64,000 bases of DNA, from NCBI RefSeq assembly GCF_000420165.1, contig NZ_ATUK01000016.1:1-64000 (forward strand), given 5' to 3'. Numbering within the stretch: position 1 is the stretch's first letter; every line of letters starts with the position of its first letter. Positions 53,765 through 63,532 of the stretch are shown here, piece after piece. The stretch comes from Thioalkalivibrio sp. AKL19. GTDB taxonomy: Bacteria > Pseudomonadota > Gammaproteobacteria > Ectothiorhodospirales > Ectothiorhodospiraceae. Made by a program: the position numbers and the translations under genes. The notes under the pieces were generated by a model that saw only the letters and a program-made list of their open reading frames with translations, did not search any database and had not been told where the DNA came from.

Positions 53765-53780
53765 TGGCACAGCGTTTGCA
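53765..53780 (+). promoter_or_regulatory. Sigma-54 promoter of the flgB operon
   Basis: TGGCACA, four bases, TTGCA: a near-perfect -24/-12 element with correct spacing, about 80 bases before flgB. It indicates FleQ/RpoN-type control of the rod and hook operon. The rest of the 215-base gap after cheR shows no gene. Confidence 0.85.
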
Positions 53781-53861
53781 TCTTCCTGGCTGCAAGGGAC
53801 CGCAACGGTTGCGTCCCGGTACTCGAAGCGAGGGTCCGCCACGGCGGACAGGACGGAAGGT

Positions 53862-54269
53862 ATGAGTCTCTCTCTCGACAAGGCGATGGGCATTCTGCCG
53901 CAGGCGGTGAACGTGCGGGCGCAACGCATGGAGCTGCTGGCGTCCAACATCGCCAACGCGGATACCCCGAACTACAAGGCGCGCGACATCGATTTCCGCT
54001 CGGTGCTTGAATCCGCCGCCGGGGGTGGCAATACCTTGCCCATGGTGCGCAGTCAGGCGGCGCATCTCGACCCCAACGTCGGCGCGATGAACGGGCAGGC
54101 CGAAGCGCTTTATCGCGTGCCGTCGCAGGCGTCGCTGGACGGCAACACGGTGGATCCGCAGATGGAGCGGGCCGCCTTTGCCGAGAACGCGGTGCAGTAC
54201 CAGAGCAGTCTGGAGTTCCTTAATCGCCGGGTCTCCGGCATCCGCGAGGCCCTGCGGGGCGATCGTTAA
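53862..54269 (+). CDS. flgB: Flagellar basal-body rod protein FlgB
   Basis: Proximal rod protein (135 aa). Typical phrases: LDKAMGILPQAVNVRAQRMELLASNIANADTPNYKARDIDF at the N-terminus (split by normal variation) and AVQYQSSLEFLNRRVSGIREAL at the C-terminus. GAAGG precedes the start. Its stop codon lies exactly at the left edge of the second MITE-like element, so that element follows without a gap. Confidence 0.95.
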   Translation: MSLSLDKAMGILPQAVNVRAQRMELLASNIANADTPNYKARDIDFRSVLESAAGGGNTLPMVRSQAAHLDPNVGAMNGQAEALYRVPSQASLDGNTVDPQMERAAFAENAVQYQSSLEFLNRRVSGIREALRGDR

Positions 54270-54571
54270 GGAAACACTGATTAATGTACACACTCGCGTT
54301 GGTACCCCAGGTGTTCCGAGACAAGGCGCGGTGCGCAGCCGGTAGTGGTTCTACCGGCAAGGGCCGCAACGCAGGATCGGGGAACCTGGGGTGCCAACCC
54401 CCGCAAGCCATTGAAAGCAGGGGATCGGCCGCCCGTTGTTATCAAAAACGGGCGCGGGAAGGGCGTTGCGGTTCCTTTGTGCAGAATGACTGCACGGCGG
54501 TCACCGCGCCTTGTTCGCACGCAAAAGCGACTCGAGCGCGAGCGTGTACATCAATCAGTGTTTCCTTAACG
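54264..54571. mobile_element. MITE-like element, copy 2 (between flgB and flgC)
   Basis: A 308-bp element bounded by inverted repeats of about 35 bases: cgttaaggaaacactgatta at the left and, on the other strand, cgttaaggaaacactgattg at the right, continuing atgtacac in both. It carries no gene. The middle is about two-thirds similar to copy 1 (52531-52818) with long shared blocks. It sits inside the flg operon between flgB and flgC, which are normally almost adjacent, and overlaps the flgB stop codon. Confidence 0.82.
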
Positions 54572-54596
54572 CGGACCTGATCGGGAGATCGATGTC

Positions 54597-55016
54597 GTGA
54601 GCAATATGTTCAGCCTGTTCAATACCTCCGCCTCGGCGCTCTCGGCGCAGTCGGTGCGCCTGAACACCGTGGCCTCGAACCTGGCCAACGCGAACACCGC
54701 GGCGACCAACCCGGACGAGACCTATCGCGCCAAGCAGGTGCTGTTCCAGAGCGTGATGGACCAGGCCAACCCGAACGGTTCGTCGACGGCCGTGCGGGTG
54801 GCCGGCGTCACCGAGTCGCAGGCGGCACCGAATGCACACTACGAGCCGCACCACCCGCAGGCGAACGAGGACGGCTACATCTTCCGGCCCGCGATCAGCG
54901 TGGTAGAGGAGATGGCCAACATGATGTCCGCCTCGCGCAACTACGAAGCCAACGTCGAGGTGATGGAGACCTCGCGTCAACTGCTCCAGCGCACATTGCA
55001 GATCGGTCAAGGCTAG
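54597..55016 (+). CDS. flgC: Flagellar basal-body rod protein FlgC
   Basis: Proximal rod protein (139 aa from the GTG at 54597; an ATG at 54606 is also possible). It has LFNTSASALSAQSVRLNTVASNLANANTA, YRAKQVLFQSVM and the C-terminal MMSASRNYEANVEVMETSRQLLQRTL. GGGAGA precedes the GTG by eight bases. It is separated from flgB by the inserted element. If that element blocks transcription, flgC onward would need another promoter. Confidence 0.94.
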   Translation: MSNMFSLFNTSASALSAQSVRLNTVASNLANANTAATNPDETYRAKQVLFQSVMDQANPNGSSTAVRVAGVTESQAAPNAHYEPHHPQANEDGYIFRPAISVVEEMANMMSASRNYEANVEVMETSRQLLQRTLQIGQG

Positions 55017-55026
55017 GGAGCCATCG

Positions 55027-55701
55027 ATGACACAGATATCCCCCGAATTGCTGGATCGCCTGGGCCTCTCGCGCCCCGAGCAGAAACAGGACAAGGACAT
55101 GGACCGCCTGGGTCAGTCCGACTTTCTCAAGCTGATGACGACCCAGCTGGAGAATCAGGACCCGATGGAGCCGATGGATAACGGCGACTTCCTGGGCCAG
55201 ATGGCGCAGTTCTCGACCGTAACCGGCATCGAGGAGCTGTCCAAGTCGTTCGAGAAACTGGCGCAGTCGCTGGGGCAGAACCAGACGCTGCAAGCGGCAT
55301 CCCTGGTGGGCAAGGACGTGCTGGTCCCGGTGGAATTCGGTGAGCTCGGTGCAGACGGCATGGTCAAGGGTGCAGTGGACCTGGAGCGCTCGACCGAGGA
55401 ATTGCAGATCGACGTCTACAGCCCGAATGGCGAACGCATCCGACGAATGAATATGGGGGCCGCTGGCAGCGGCCTGCAGGAATTCAGTTGGGACGGCATG
55501 CGTGATGACGGCACGTTCGCCCCGCCCGGTGTGTACGAGTTCAAGGCAACGGCTCGTTCCGGCACTCAGACCGAATCCGTGGATACCTTTCTGGATGCCC
55601 GTGTGGAGAGCGTCGCGGTAGGCGGCGATTCGGGGCTTGCACTGACCGTGCAGGGCCTTGGCGAGATCAGTTTTTCGGATGTACGGCGGATTGGCGGCTG
55701 A
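55027..55701 (+). CDS. flgD: Hook capping protein FlgD
   Basis: Hook scaffold (224 aa). The N-terminal part has QSDFLKLMTTQLENQDPMEPMDNGDFLGQMAQFSTVTGIEEL, clearly FlgD. The Ig-like and tudor-like C-terminal part includes FSWDGMRDDGTFAPPGVYEF. It lies ten bases after flgC. Confidence 0.95.
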   Translation: MTQISPELLDRLGLSRPEQKQDKDMDRLGQSDFLKLMTTQLENQDPMEPMDNGDFLGQMAQFSTVTGIEELSKSFEKLAQSLGQNQTLQAASLVGKDVLVPVEFGELGADGMVKGAVDLERSTEELQIDVYSPNGERIRRMNMGAAGSGLQEFSWDGMRDDGTFAPPGVYEFKATARSGTQTESVDTFLDARVESVAVGGDSGLALTVQGLGEISFSDVRRIGG

Positions 55702-55744
55702 CGCCGGGCCCGCGACGAACGAACCCTAACGGAGGAAACACCCC

Positions 55745-56992
55745 ATGCCTTTCAATATCGGATTGAGCGGTCTCAACGCGGCCCAGGCGGATCTGCAGAC
55801 CACTGGTAACAACGTCTCCAACTCGGGAACCACCGGGTTCAAGCGCTCGCGGGCGGAGTTTGCAGACGTGTTCGCCCAGAGCTTCGGTGGCATCAGCCAG
55901 ACCGCAATCGGCTCCGGTACTCGGCTGCAGGCCGTGACCCAGCAGTTCTCCCAGGGTCGGACCGAGTTCACTGAGAACGGCTTGGACTTGGCGATCGACG
56001 GTGAGGGTTTCTTTGTACTCAACGATCAGGGAAACGAGCTGTATACCCGAGCGGGCGAATTCCAAGTGGATAACGAGGGCTTTTTGGTTAATAACCAGGG
56101 CCAGCGTTTGCAAGGCTATCCTCCGGAAGATCCCGGTAGTGCTGATCCGAATTTTACAACCGGACAGCGGGATGATCTTCGGCTGCAGACCGGAGCCTCT
56201 GAGCCACAAGCTACCAGCGAGATCGAGGCGCTAGTCAACCTGCAGTCAGACGCGGCAGAACTGGATGGGGGCGACTTCAATCCCGAGCAGCCAGATACCT
56301 ATAACTTCTCGACCTCACTGACGGTTTACGACTCGCTTGGTACCGCACGGGACGCGAACCTGTATTTCGTGAAAACCGGGCCTCAAAGTTGGGAGGCACA
56401 TTCGCGTATTTCTAACGGCGTCGATGTGGATGGTATCCCCCAGTTTCTTGAGAGTGACGCGATCCCCCTTGAGTTTGACGGGAGTGGCCAACTGACCGGT
56501 GCCACTGAGGAAGCCTTTACATTTGAGAATCTGGACAACGGCGCGGATGACCTTGAGATCAATTTCGACTTCGCCGGGACTACTCAGTACGGCGGCGATT
56601 TTTCGGTCAATGACTTGGGCCAGGATGGCTTTGCCTCGGGCCGGCTGACTGGGGTGGACATCGACTCGAGTGGAGTGGTGTTTGCCCGGTTTACCAATGG
56701 ACAGGCATCGGCGCTCGGGCAGGTTGCATTAGCCAATTTCCGTAATCCGCAGGGGCTGGAACAACTAGGCAATAACAACTGGGCCCAGACATTTGCATCG
56801 GGGGAACCGCAGGACGGTGCCCCAGGTACGGGGGATCGCGGTCAGATCCAAGCGGGGGCACTGGAAGCATCGAACGTCGATATCGCCCAGGAACTGGTGA
56901 ATTTGATCACCGCGCAGCGCAACTTCCAGGCGAACGCGCAGACCATCTCCACGGCCGATCAGGTCACCCAGACGATCATCAACATCCGCTAA
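55745..56992 (+). CDS. flgE: Flagellar hook protein FlgE
   Basis: The hook subunit (415 aa). The N-terminus has FNIGLSGLNAAQADLQTTGNNVSNSGTTGFKRSRAEF and the C-terminus EASNVDIAQELVNLITAQRNFQANAQTISTADQV, as usual. The middle, about 56040-56750, is less GC-rich than its neighbours and rich in Asp/Glu/Asn, consistent with the surface-exposed variable D2 domain. GGAGG lies upstream. Confidence 0.95.
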   Translation: MPFNIGLSGLNAAQADLQTTGNNVSNSGTTGFKRSRAEFADVFAQSFGGISQTAIGSGTRLQAVTQQFSQGRTEFTENGLDLAIDGEGFFVLNDQGNELYTRAGEFQVDNEGFLVNNQGQRLQGYPPEDPGSADPNFTTGQRDDLRLQTGASEPQATSEIEALVNLQSDAAELDGGDFNPEQPDTYNFSTSLTVYDSLGTARDANLYFVKTGPQSWEAHSRISNGVDVDGIPQFLESDAIPLEFDGSGQLTGATEEAFTFENLDNGADDLEINFDFAGTTQYGGDFSVNDLGQDGFASGRLTGVDIDSSGVVFARFTNGQASALGQVALANFRNPQGLEQLGNNNWAQTFASGEPQDGAPGTGDRGQIQAGALEASNVDIAQELVNLITAQRNFQANAQTISTADQVTQTIINIR

Positions 56993-57024
56993 GTCGCGGA
57001 TGAGACGCTGAAGAGGGCTTGAGC

Positions 57025-57765
57025 ATGGATCGATTTCTGTACATCGCGATGTCCGGTGCGAAGGAGACGATGCACGCACAGGCCATCAACAACCACAACC
57101 TGGCCAACGCCAATACCGATGGCTTCCGCCAGGCGCTGGCCACGGCGGACACCGTGCCGGTACGCGGCCCGGGCTATGCCTCGCGCGACTACACCCAGGT
57201 GGGCAACGAGGCGGTGGACTTCAGCAAGGGCAAGATGCAGAGCACCGGCCGGGATCTGGACATCGCCATCGAGGGCGAGGGGTTCATCGCGGTGCAGGGC
57301 CCGGACGGGGAGGAGGGCTACACCCGCGCCGGCTCGCTGCATGTGGATGCCTTCGGTCTGCTGCGCACGGCGCAGGGCCACCAGGTGCTGGGCGATGGCG
57401 GGCCGATTGCCATCCCGCCGGCGGAGAAGATCGAAATCGGTACTGATGGCACGGTCAGCGTGCGTCCGCTGGGTGTCGGCCCGGAGGCCCTGGCGGCGGT
57501 GGAACGCATCCGCCTGGTCAACCCGGATACGGACGAGCTCCAGCGCGGGGATGACGGTCTGTTCCGCCTGGCGGATGGCGGCGAGGCGCCGGCAGATGCC
57601 GAGGTGCGCATCGTCTCCGGGATGCTGGAGGGCAGCAACGTGAACACCGTCGAGGCGCTCACGCGAATGATCGAGCTGTCCCGCCACTTCGAGATGCAGG
57701 TGAAGATGATGGATAGCGCCAACACGCTGGAACAAAGTAGTAATCGCCTGCTTGGCATTGGCTAG
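57025..57765 (+). CDS. flgF: Flagellar basal-body rod protein FlgF
   Basis: Proximal rod protein (246 aa): FLYIAMSGAKETMHAQAINNHNLANANTDGFRQAL at the N-terminus, DLDIAIEGEGFIAVQGPDGEEGYTRAGSL in the middle and GSNVNTVEALTRMIELSRHFEMQVKMM near the end. The ATG at 57025 has GAGGG eight bases upstream. Confidence 0.95.
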   Translation: MDRFLYIAMSGAKETMHAQAINNHNLANANTDGFRQALATADTVPVRGPGYASRDYTQVGNEAVDFSKGKMQSTGRDLDIAIEGEGFIAVQGPDGEEGYTRAGSLHVDAFGLLRTAQGHQVLGDGGPIAIPPAEKIEIGTDGTVSVRPLGVGPEALAAVERIRLVNPDTDELQRGDDGLFRLADGGEAPADAEVRIVSGMLEGSNVNTVEALTRMIELSRHFEMQVKMMDSANTLEQSSNRLLGIG

Positions 57766-57796
57766 CACGGCATTTGAGAGATAACGGGAGAACACC

Positions 57797-58585
57797 ATGA
57801 ACCAGGCACTGTGGATCGCCAAGACCGGCCTCGACGCGCAGCACACGCGCATGTCGACGGTCTCGAACAACCTGGCCAACGTGAATACCACGGGCTTCAA
57901 GAAGGACCGGGCGGTATTCGAGGACCTGATCTACCAGACCGTGCGCCAGCCGGGTGCCCAGGCCACGCAGGACCAGCAGCTGCCCTCGGGCCTGCAGATC
58001 GGCACCGGCGTGCGTGCCGTGTCCACCGAGAAGATGTTCGAGCAGGGCAACCTGCAGCAGACGGACAATTCGCTGGATATTGCCATCGAGGGACGCGGGT
58101 TCTTCCAGATCCTGCTGCCGGACGGCGACGTCGGGTACACCCGCGACGGCAGCTTCCAGCTGAATTCGGACGGCCAGGTGGTGATGTCCAATGGCTACCC
58201 GCTGCAGCCGGGCCTGTTCGTGCCGGAGGACACCCAGTCCCTCTCGATCGGCAAGGATGGCACGGTGACCGCACAGATCCCGGGGCAGGCCGCACCGGTG
58301 GAGCTGGGCAATATCCAGCTGGCGGACTTCGTGAACCCGGCCGGCCTGCAGGCGGTGGGCGAGAACCTGTTCCGCGAGACGGCGGCCTCGGGCGTGGCGC
58401 AGCAGTCCCTGCCGGGCCTGAACGGCACCGGCACGGTGGTGCAGGGTTCGCTGGAGACCTCGAACGTGAACATTGCTGAGGAGCTGGTGAACATGATCGA
58501 GACCCAGCGCGCCTACGAGGTCAACTCCAAGGCGATCTCCGCGGCCGACCAGTCGCTGCAGTTCGTCAACCAGACGATCGGGTGA
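57797..58585 (+). CDS. flgG: Flagellar basal-body rod protein FlgG
   Basis: Distal rod protein (262 aa). It shows LWIAKTGLDAQHTRMSTVSNNLANVNTTGFKKDRAVFEDL, the FlgG-specific YQTVRQPGAQATQDQQLPSGLQIGTGV and the C-terminal SNVNIAEELVNMIETQRAYEVNSKAI. The length matches E. coli FlgG (260 aa). Confidence 0.96.
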   Translation: MNQALWIAKTGLDAQHTRMSTVSNNLANVNTTGFKKDRAVFEDLIYQTVRQPGAQATQDQQLPSGLQIGTGVRAVSTEKMFEQGNLQQTDNSLDIAIEGRGFFQILLPDGDVGYTRDGSFQLNSDGQVVMSNGYPLQPGLFVPEDTQSLSIGKDGTVTAQIPGQAAPVELGNIQLADFVNPAGLQAVGENLFRETAASGVAQQSLPGLNGTGTVVQGSLETSNVNIAEELVNMIETQRAYEVNSKAISAADQSLQFVNQTIG

Positions 58586-58589
58586 TGTG

Positions 58590-59288
58590 ATGATGCACCT
58601 CGGAACCGTTCTCCGCCTGGCCCTGGCCACGACCGCCGCATTGGCGTTGTCGGCCTGCGCCGCCACCCAGACGACCAAGCCGGACGACAATCCGGATTAC
58701 CAGCCGGTGATGCCGGCGCAGCCGGTCCCGCAGTCCCAGAACAATGGCGGCATCTACCAGGCTGCCCACTCCCAGGGCCTGTTCGAGGACTACAAGGCAC
58801 GCAACGTCGGCGACATCCTGACCGTTATCCTGGCAGAGAGCACCAACGCGCAGAAGTCGGCGTCGACCTCCACCGGCAAGGACTCGGACCTCGAACTGGG
58901 GAATCTCACAGCCTTCGGCCGCGATGCGACTTTCAACGGGCGCCCGCTGTTCGGGGCGAGCAATTCGAGCTCGCGCAGCTTCGATGGATCCGGCGATTCC
59001 TCGCAGAGCAACCAGCTCGACGGCGAGATCACCGTGACCGTCGCCGAGGTCCTGCCGAATGGCAACCTGGTGGTGCAGGGCGAGAAATGGCTGGGCATCA
59101 ACCAGGGCGAGGAGTACGTGCGCTTTCGCGGCATCGTGCGCCCGGTGGACGTGACGACCAACAACACCGTGCTTTCCACCCAGGTGGCGAACGCCCGCGT
59201 GTACTACGGCGGCTCCGGCGTACTGGCCGACAGCAACACACCCGGCTGGATTACGCGCTTCTTCAACAGCCCGATCTGGCCCTTCTGA
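58590..59288 (+). CDS. flgH: Flagellar L-ring lipoprotein FlgH
   Basis: Outer-membrane L-ring protein (232 aa). The signal peptide ends in a lipobox (LALSAC, Cys near residue 22). FlgH phrases: LFEDYKARNVGDILTVILAEST, EITVTVAEVLPNGNLVVQGEKWLGINQGEEYVRFRGIVRP. The start is uncertain among GTG 58587 and ATGs at 58590 and 58593; I use the first ATG. Confidence 0.94.
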   Translation: MMHLGTVLRLALATTAALALSACAATQTTKPDDNPDYQPVMPAQPVPQSQNNGGIYQAAHSQGLFEDYKARNVGDILTVILAESTNAQKSASTSTGKDSDLELGNLTAFGRDATFNGRPLFGASNSSSRSFDGSGDSSQSNQLDGEITVTVAEVLPNGNLVVQGEKWLGINQGEEYVRFRGIVRPVDVTTNNTVLSTQVANARVYYGGSGVLADSNTPGWITRFFNSPIWPF

Positions 59289-59315
59289 CCCGGCATGACC
59301 GTGGCGAGGTACGAC

Positions 59316-60533
59316 ATGGATTCCACACCCCTCAAGCAACACGGCCCCGGCAGCCGGACCGTACTGCGCGGAGACTGGCGCCAGATGGGGCTGCTGCTCC
59401 TAGTGGCGCTCCTGGTGGGTGGGCTGGGAAGTGCCTCCGTGTCGGCCCAGACGGCCATCCAGCAACAAGCCGCCCTGCAGGAACGCAGTTACATGGAGCG
59501 GGTCAAGGATGTGGCCAGTGTCTCCGGCGTCCGTGACAACCAGTTGATCGGCTACGGCCTGGTGGTCGGCCTCGATGGTACGGGGGACCAGACCACCCAG
59601 ACCCCGTTCACCGTGCAGAGCCTGAACAACATGCTGGGACAGCTGGGCCTGACACCGGATGCCGGCAACCCGCAGCTGCGCAACGTTGCGGCGGTGATGG
59701 TGACGGCCGAACTGCCGCCGTTCGCCAAGCCCGGGCAGCGGATCGACATTACCGTGTCGTCCATGGGCAATGCGACCAGCCTGCGCGGTGGCACGCTGTT
59801 GATGACACCGCTCAAGGGCGCGGACGGGCAGACCTACAGTATCGCCCAGGGCAATCTGGTGGTGGGCGGATTCGGCGCCGAGGGCACCGATGGCTCGCGC
59901 ATTACCGTGAACGTGCCCAGCGTCGGGCGCATCCCCAACGGTGCGACGGTCGAACGCGAGGTCCCGACGGCCTTTGCCCAGGGGGATCATGTGACCCTGA
60001 ATCTGAACCGTCCGGATTTCACCACCGCGAACCGCCTGGTGCAGACGGTGAACGATACCTTCGGCCAGGGCGTGGCTCACGCCCTGGATGGCTCGTCGGT
60101 GAGGGTGCGGGCGCCGTCGAACCCGGATCACCGGGTCGGTTTCGTGGCCGAGCTGGAGAACCTGCCGATCGAACGCGGCGCGCCACCGGCGCGGGTGATC
60201 GTCAACTCGCGCACCGGGACCGTGGTGATCGGCTCCAGTGTGCAGGTGACCCCGGCCGCCGTATCCCACGGCAGCCTGACTGTCACCATCAGCGAGGCGC
60301 CTCAGGTCGTACAGCCGGCGCCCTTCGGCGAGGGCGAGACGGCCATCCAGCCGGATACCGACATCGCGATCGAGGAGGGCGACAACACCATGTTCCTGTT
60401 CGACCCGGGCACCTCGCTGGACGAGATTGTCCGCGCCGTGAACAACGTGGGCGCGGCGCCGGGCGATCTGGTCGCGATCCTGGAGGCCCTGCGCGAGGCC
60501 GGTGCCCTGCGTGCGGAGCTGGTGGTGATCTGA
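59316..60533 (+). CDS. flgI: Flagellar P-ring protein FlgI
   Basis: Periplasmic P-ring protein (405 aa). A signal peptide lies at residues about 25-45 ([20 protein letters not shown]) after an N-terminal extension. Then come [32 protein letters not shown] and NMLGQLGL, which are diagnostic. GAGG precedes the ATG at 59316. Its stop overlaps the flgJ start. Confidence 0.95.
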   Translation: MDSTPLKQHGPGSRTVLRGDWRQMGLLLLVALLVGGLGSASVSAQTAIQQQAALQERSYMERVKDVASVSGVRDNQLIGYGLVVGLDGTGDQTTQTPFTVQSLNNMLGQLGLTPDAGNPQLRNVAAVMVTAELPPFAKPGQRIDITVSSMGNATSLRGGTLLMTPLKGADGQTYSIAQGNLVVGGFGAEGTDGSRITVNVPSVGRIPNGATVEREVPTAFAQGDHVTLNLNRPDFTTANRLVQTVNDTFGQGVAHALDGSSVRVRAPSNPDHRVGFVAELENLPIERGAPPARVIVNSRTGTVVIGSSVQVTPAAVSHGSLTVTISEAPQVVQPAPFGEGETAIQPDTDIAIEEGDNTMFLFDPGTSLDEIVRAVNNVGAAPGDLVAILEALREAGALRAELVVI

Positions 60534-61573
60534 TGATTGGCTCGGGCGTCGATACCCAGACGCAGGCCCGCGCGGCCATGGCCTCGGACCCCAGTGGTCT
60601 GCAGGACCTGGCCCGGGGCGCGCGTTCGGGCGATCAGAAGGGTCTGGAAGCCGTGGCCCGCGAGTTCGAGGCCATGCTGATCGGCCAGATGCTCAAGCAG
60701 ATGCGCGAGGCCTCTCTGGGCGACGGCCTGTTCGACAACGACCAGAGCGAGATGTACCTGGAGATGCAGGATCAGGAGTTCGCCAAGGCCATGAGCCAGG
60801 GCGACGGCATCGGCCTGCGTGATGCCCTGATGCGCCAGCTCTCCGCCCAGCAGCCCGCCGACCCCGAGTCCCTGAACGACCCCGACCGTCAGGCGGCGCT
60901 CGAACTGCCCCGCCGGCGCTCGGAGCTGGACACCCTGCGGGCGTTGCAGGGCGGTCCCGAGGCCGAGTTGCAGCCCGTGGGGCCGCAGCGACCCGAGTCT
61001 ACCGGCCCGCAAGCCGCACGACCGGGTTCGGCACAACCGGCGCCGATTGCCTGGCCGCCGCGGGATGCCGCAGATTTCGTGCAGACCCTGGAACCGCTGG
61101 CACGGGATGCCGCCGCCGAGCTCGGGGTCGAGCCCGGCATCCTGCTGGCGCAGAGCGCGCTGGAGACCGGCTGGGGGCAGCACGTGCCGTCGCGGGCCGA
61201 CGGCCAGCCGAGTTTCAACCTGTTCGGGATCAAGGCCGACAGCCGCTGGGATGGCGACCGTGTCTCCGTGGGCACCCTGGAGTTTCGCGAGGGGGTTGCG
61301 CAGCGGGAACAGGCACGCTTCCGCGCCTATGCCGATCCGTCCGAATCGTTCTCCGATTACGTGGAGTTCATCCGCAACAATCCGCGTTACCACCGGGCCC
61401 TGCAGGCCGGCGATGACGCGCAGTACATCCGCGAGCTGCAGGATGCCGGGTATGCGACGGATCCGGCGTATGCGGACAAGGTCCTGCGGGTGCGCGATCA
61501 GCTGGCCGCGCACCAGGGCAGCGGATCGACTCAAGTCGCGGCCGATGCGGCCGTTACCCGTACCGAGGGGTAG
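60533..61573 (+). CDS. flgJ: Flagellar rod assembly protein/muramidase FlgJ
   Basis: A bifunctional 346-residue protein. Residues 1-105 are the rod-scaffold domain (LEAVAREFEAMLIGQMLKQMREAS, SEMYLEMQDQEFAKAM). A Pro/Arg-rich linker leads to the GH73 glucosaminidase domain (GVEPGILLAQSALETGWGQHVP, with the catalytic Glu, then FNLFGIKADSRWDG and SFSDYVEFIRNNPRY) that opens the cell wall for the rod. Confidence 0.95.
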   Translation: MIGSGVDTQTQARAAMASDPSGLQDLARGARSGDQKGLEAVAREFEAMLIGQMLKQMREASLGDGLFDNDQSEMYLEMQDQEFAKAMSQGDGIGLRDALMRQLSAQQPADPESLNDPDRQAALELPRRRSELDTLRALQGGPEAELQPVGPQRPESTGPQAARPGSAQPAPIAWPPRDAADFVQTLEPLARDAAAELGVEPGILLAQSALETGWGQHVPSRADGQPSFNLFGIKADSRWDGDRVSVGTLEFREGVAQREQARFRAYADPSESFSDYVEFIRNNPRYHRALQAGDDAQYIRELQDAGYATDPAYADKVLRVRDQLAAHQGSGSTQVAADAAVTRTEG

Positions 61574-61635
61574 AGCATGAAGCAGAAATGGCCCAGTCCG
61601 TGTACTGAATACGCGTTGTCGCGGGAGGCACGGGT

Positions 61636-63522
61636 ATGAGTGCGTCCGGCATCGGGACCTCCGCGCTGCTGGCCTTTCAGCGTGCGATCGGGACCACCAG
61701 CAACAACATCGCGAACTCGGCGACCGAAGGCTACAGCCGCCAGCGCACCGAGCTGTCCAACCTGACGCCGCAGTTCCTGGGGGGCAGCTTCCAGGGCCAG
61801 GGCGTGCAGGTGGACACGATCCGCCGGATCTCCGACGACTTCGTCAACACCCAGCTGCGCAATTCGATCTCCGATCAGTCGAACGCCGAGCTGAAGGCGT
61901 CGCTGGCCGGGCGCATCGACGACCTGCTCGGCAGCTCCAGTTCCGGCCTGACCCCGGTGCTGCAGGACTTCTTCGATGCCGGCCAGGACCTGGCCAACGA
62001 TCCGACCTCCAGCGCCGCGCGCACGGTCTTCCTGACCGAGGCGGAATCCCTGGCCGAGCGTTTTGCCTCCATCGACCGGCGCATCGAGGAGCAGCGCGAC
62101 ATCATCAACGGGCAGATCCGCACCAACGTCGAGGAGATCAACTCCCTGACCGAGGCGGTCGCCGGGCTCAACCGCGAGATCGTATCCAAGTCCACCCAGG
62201 GCACCCCGAACGACCTGCTGGACCAGCGCGACCGCGTGCTGAACCAGCTGGCGGAGAAAGTGAACGTCCGCATTACCGAGCAAGATGACGGGGCGGTCAA
62301 TGTGTTCGTCGGCAATGGCCAGGCGCTGGTACTGGGCGGCAACAACCGTGAATTGGTCGCCGAGTCGCTCACGGGCGACCCGCGCTCCCCGGACATCGGG
62401 CTGGCCACCAGTGGTGACCCGGTGAACATCTCCCGCTTCATCCAGGGCGGCGAGCTGGGTGCGTTGCTGGAGACTCGCACCGGGATCATCGACGAGGCCC
62501 AGAACACCCTGGGTCGGCTCGCGATCAGCATCGGGGCGGAGTACAACCAGCAGAACAACCTGGGGCTGGATCTGAACGACGAGCTGGGCGCGGATATCTT
62601 CGGGATCGGTGATCCGGCGGTGCGCAGTTTCCCCGGCAATGAGTCTGACGATGTTCCGTCTGTCGAATTCGGCGAAGTGCGCGACCTGACCACGTCCGAT
62701 TACCGCCTAAGTTATAACGGTACGGACTATGAACTGCGGAAGCTGTCGGATGGTGAGGTCGTGGCGAGTGGCAATGGAGTCCTTGAGGCGGACGGGATCG
62801 TTGTGGATACAGACACGATTACCGGACCAGTGGAAGGGGATGGCTGGCTGATCCAGCCGACACGCAACGGCGCACGGGATCTGTCGGTGGACATGACCGA
62901 TCCCTCGGGGATTGCAGCCGCTGCTGCCGTGCGGGCGGATCTCGGTGAGGGCAATAGCCAATCAGCCACGATCAGTTCCGTACAAGCGGTTGATAGTGAT
63001 CTTGGTGATCCTTGGGATTCTGATGACCCGGTCACGGTGGAGTATGACGCTGCTGATGAAAGGTTTCTTATAAATGGTAATCAGGTCGCCGATTTGGGAC
63101 CGGACGGGGTGACCACGATCGAATTCAATGGCTGGGAGATGGAGATCCGTGGGACGCCAGCGGATGGAGATACCTTCGAGGTCAGCAGCAACGAAGGTTA
63201 TCCGGGCGACAACCGCAACATGCTGGCGATGAACGAGCTTTCAGACGAACGCCTGGTGGGTGGTGACCGGACCTTCGGGGATGGCTACAACAGCCTGCTG
63301 GCGAACGTCGGCACGCGCACCCGCCAGGCCCAGGTCGCGCAGGAATCGGCCGATGCGCAACTGGAGCAGGCTCGGGCGCAGCGCGAGGCCGTGTCCGGCG
63401 TCAACCTGGACGAAGAGGCGGCGGACCTGATCCGCTATCAGCAGGCCTACCAGGCGGCGGCCCAGGTTATTTCGGTCAGCAATTCGCTGTTCGATTCACT
63501 GCTCGGTGCGGTCCGCCGCTAG
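61636..63522 (+). CDS. flgK: Flagellar hook-filament junction protein FlgK
   Basis: Hook-associated protein 1 (628 aa; E. coli 547). The N-terminus has TSALLAFQRAIGTTSNNIANSATEGYSRQRTEL and the C-terminus VSGVNLDEEAADLIRYQQAYQAAAQVISVSNSLFDSLL. The extra length is in a less GC-rich, acidic segment about 62640-63180, the variable exposed domain. Secretion should use FlgN. Confidence 0.95.
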   Translation: MSASGIGTSALLAFQRAIGTTSNNIANSATEGYSRQRTELSNLTPQFLGGSFQGQGVQVDTIRRISDDFVNTQLRNSISDQSNAELKASLAGRIDDLLGSSSSGLTPVLQDFFDAGQDLANDPTSSAARTVFLTEAESLAERFASIDRRIEEQRDIINGQIRTNVEEINSLTEAVAGLNREIVSKSTQGTPNDLLDQRDRVLNQLAEKVNVRITEQDDGAVNVFVGNGQALVLGGNNRELVAESLTGDPRSPDIGLATSGDPVNISRFIQGGELGALLETRTGIIDEAQNTLGRLAISIGAEYNQQNNLGLDLNDELGADIFGIGDPAVRSFPGNESDDVPSVEFGEVRDLTTSDYRLSYNGTDYELRKLSDGEVVASGNGVLEADGIVVDTDTITGPVEGDGWLIQPTRNGARDLSVDMTDPSGIAAAAAVRADLGEGNSQSATISSVQAVDSDLGDPWDSDDPVTVEYDAADERFLINGNQVADLGPDGVTTIEFNGWEMEIRGTPADGDTFEVSSNEGYPGDNRNMLAMNELSDERLVGGDRTFGDGYNSLLANVGTRTRQAQVAQESADAQLEQARAQREAVSGVNLDEEAADLIRYQQAYQAAAQVISVSNSLFDSLLGAVRR

Positions 63523-63532
63523 GGATACGATG

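Noticed and set aside
53646-53861. A small gene in the gap between cheR and flgB
   Set aside because: Short frames here lack a ribosome site and overlap a strong sigma-54 promoter.
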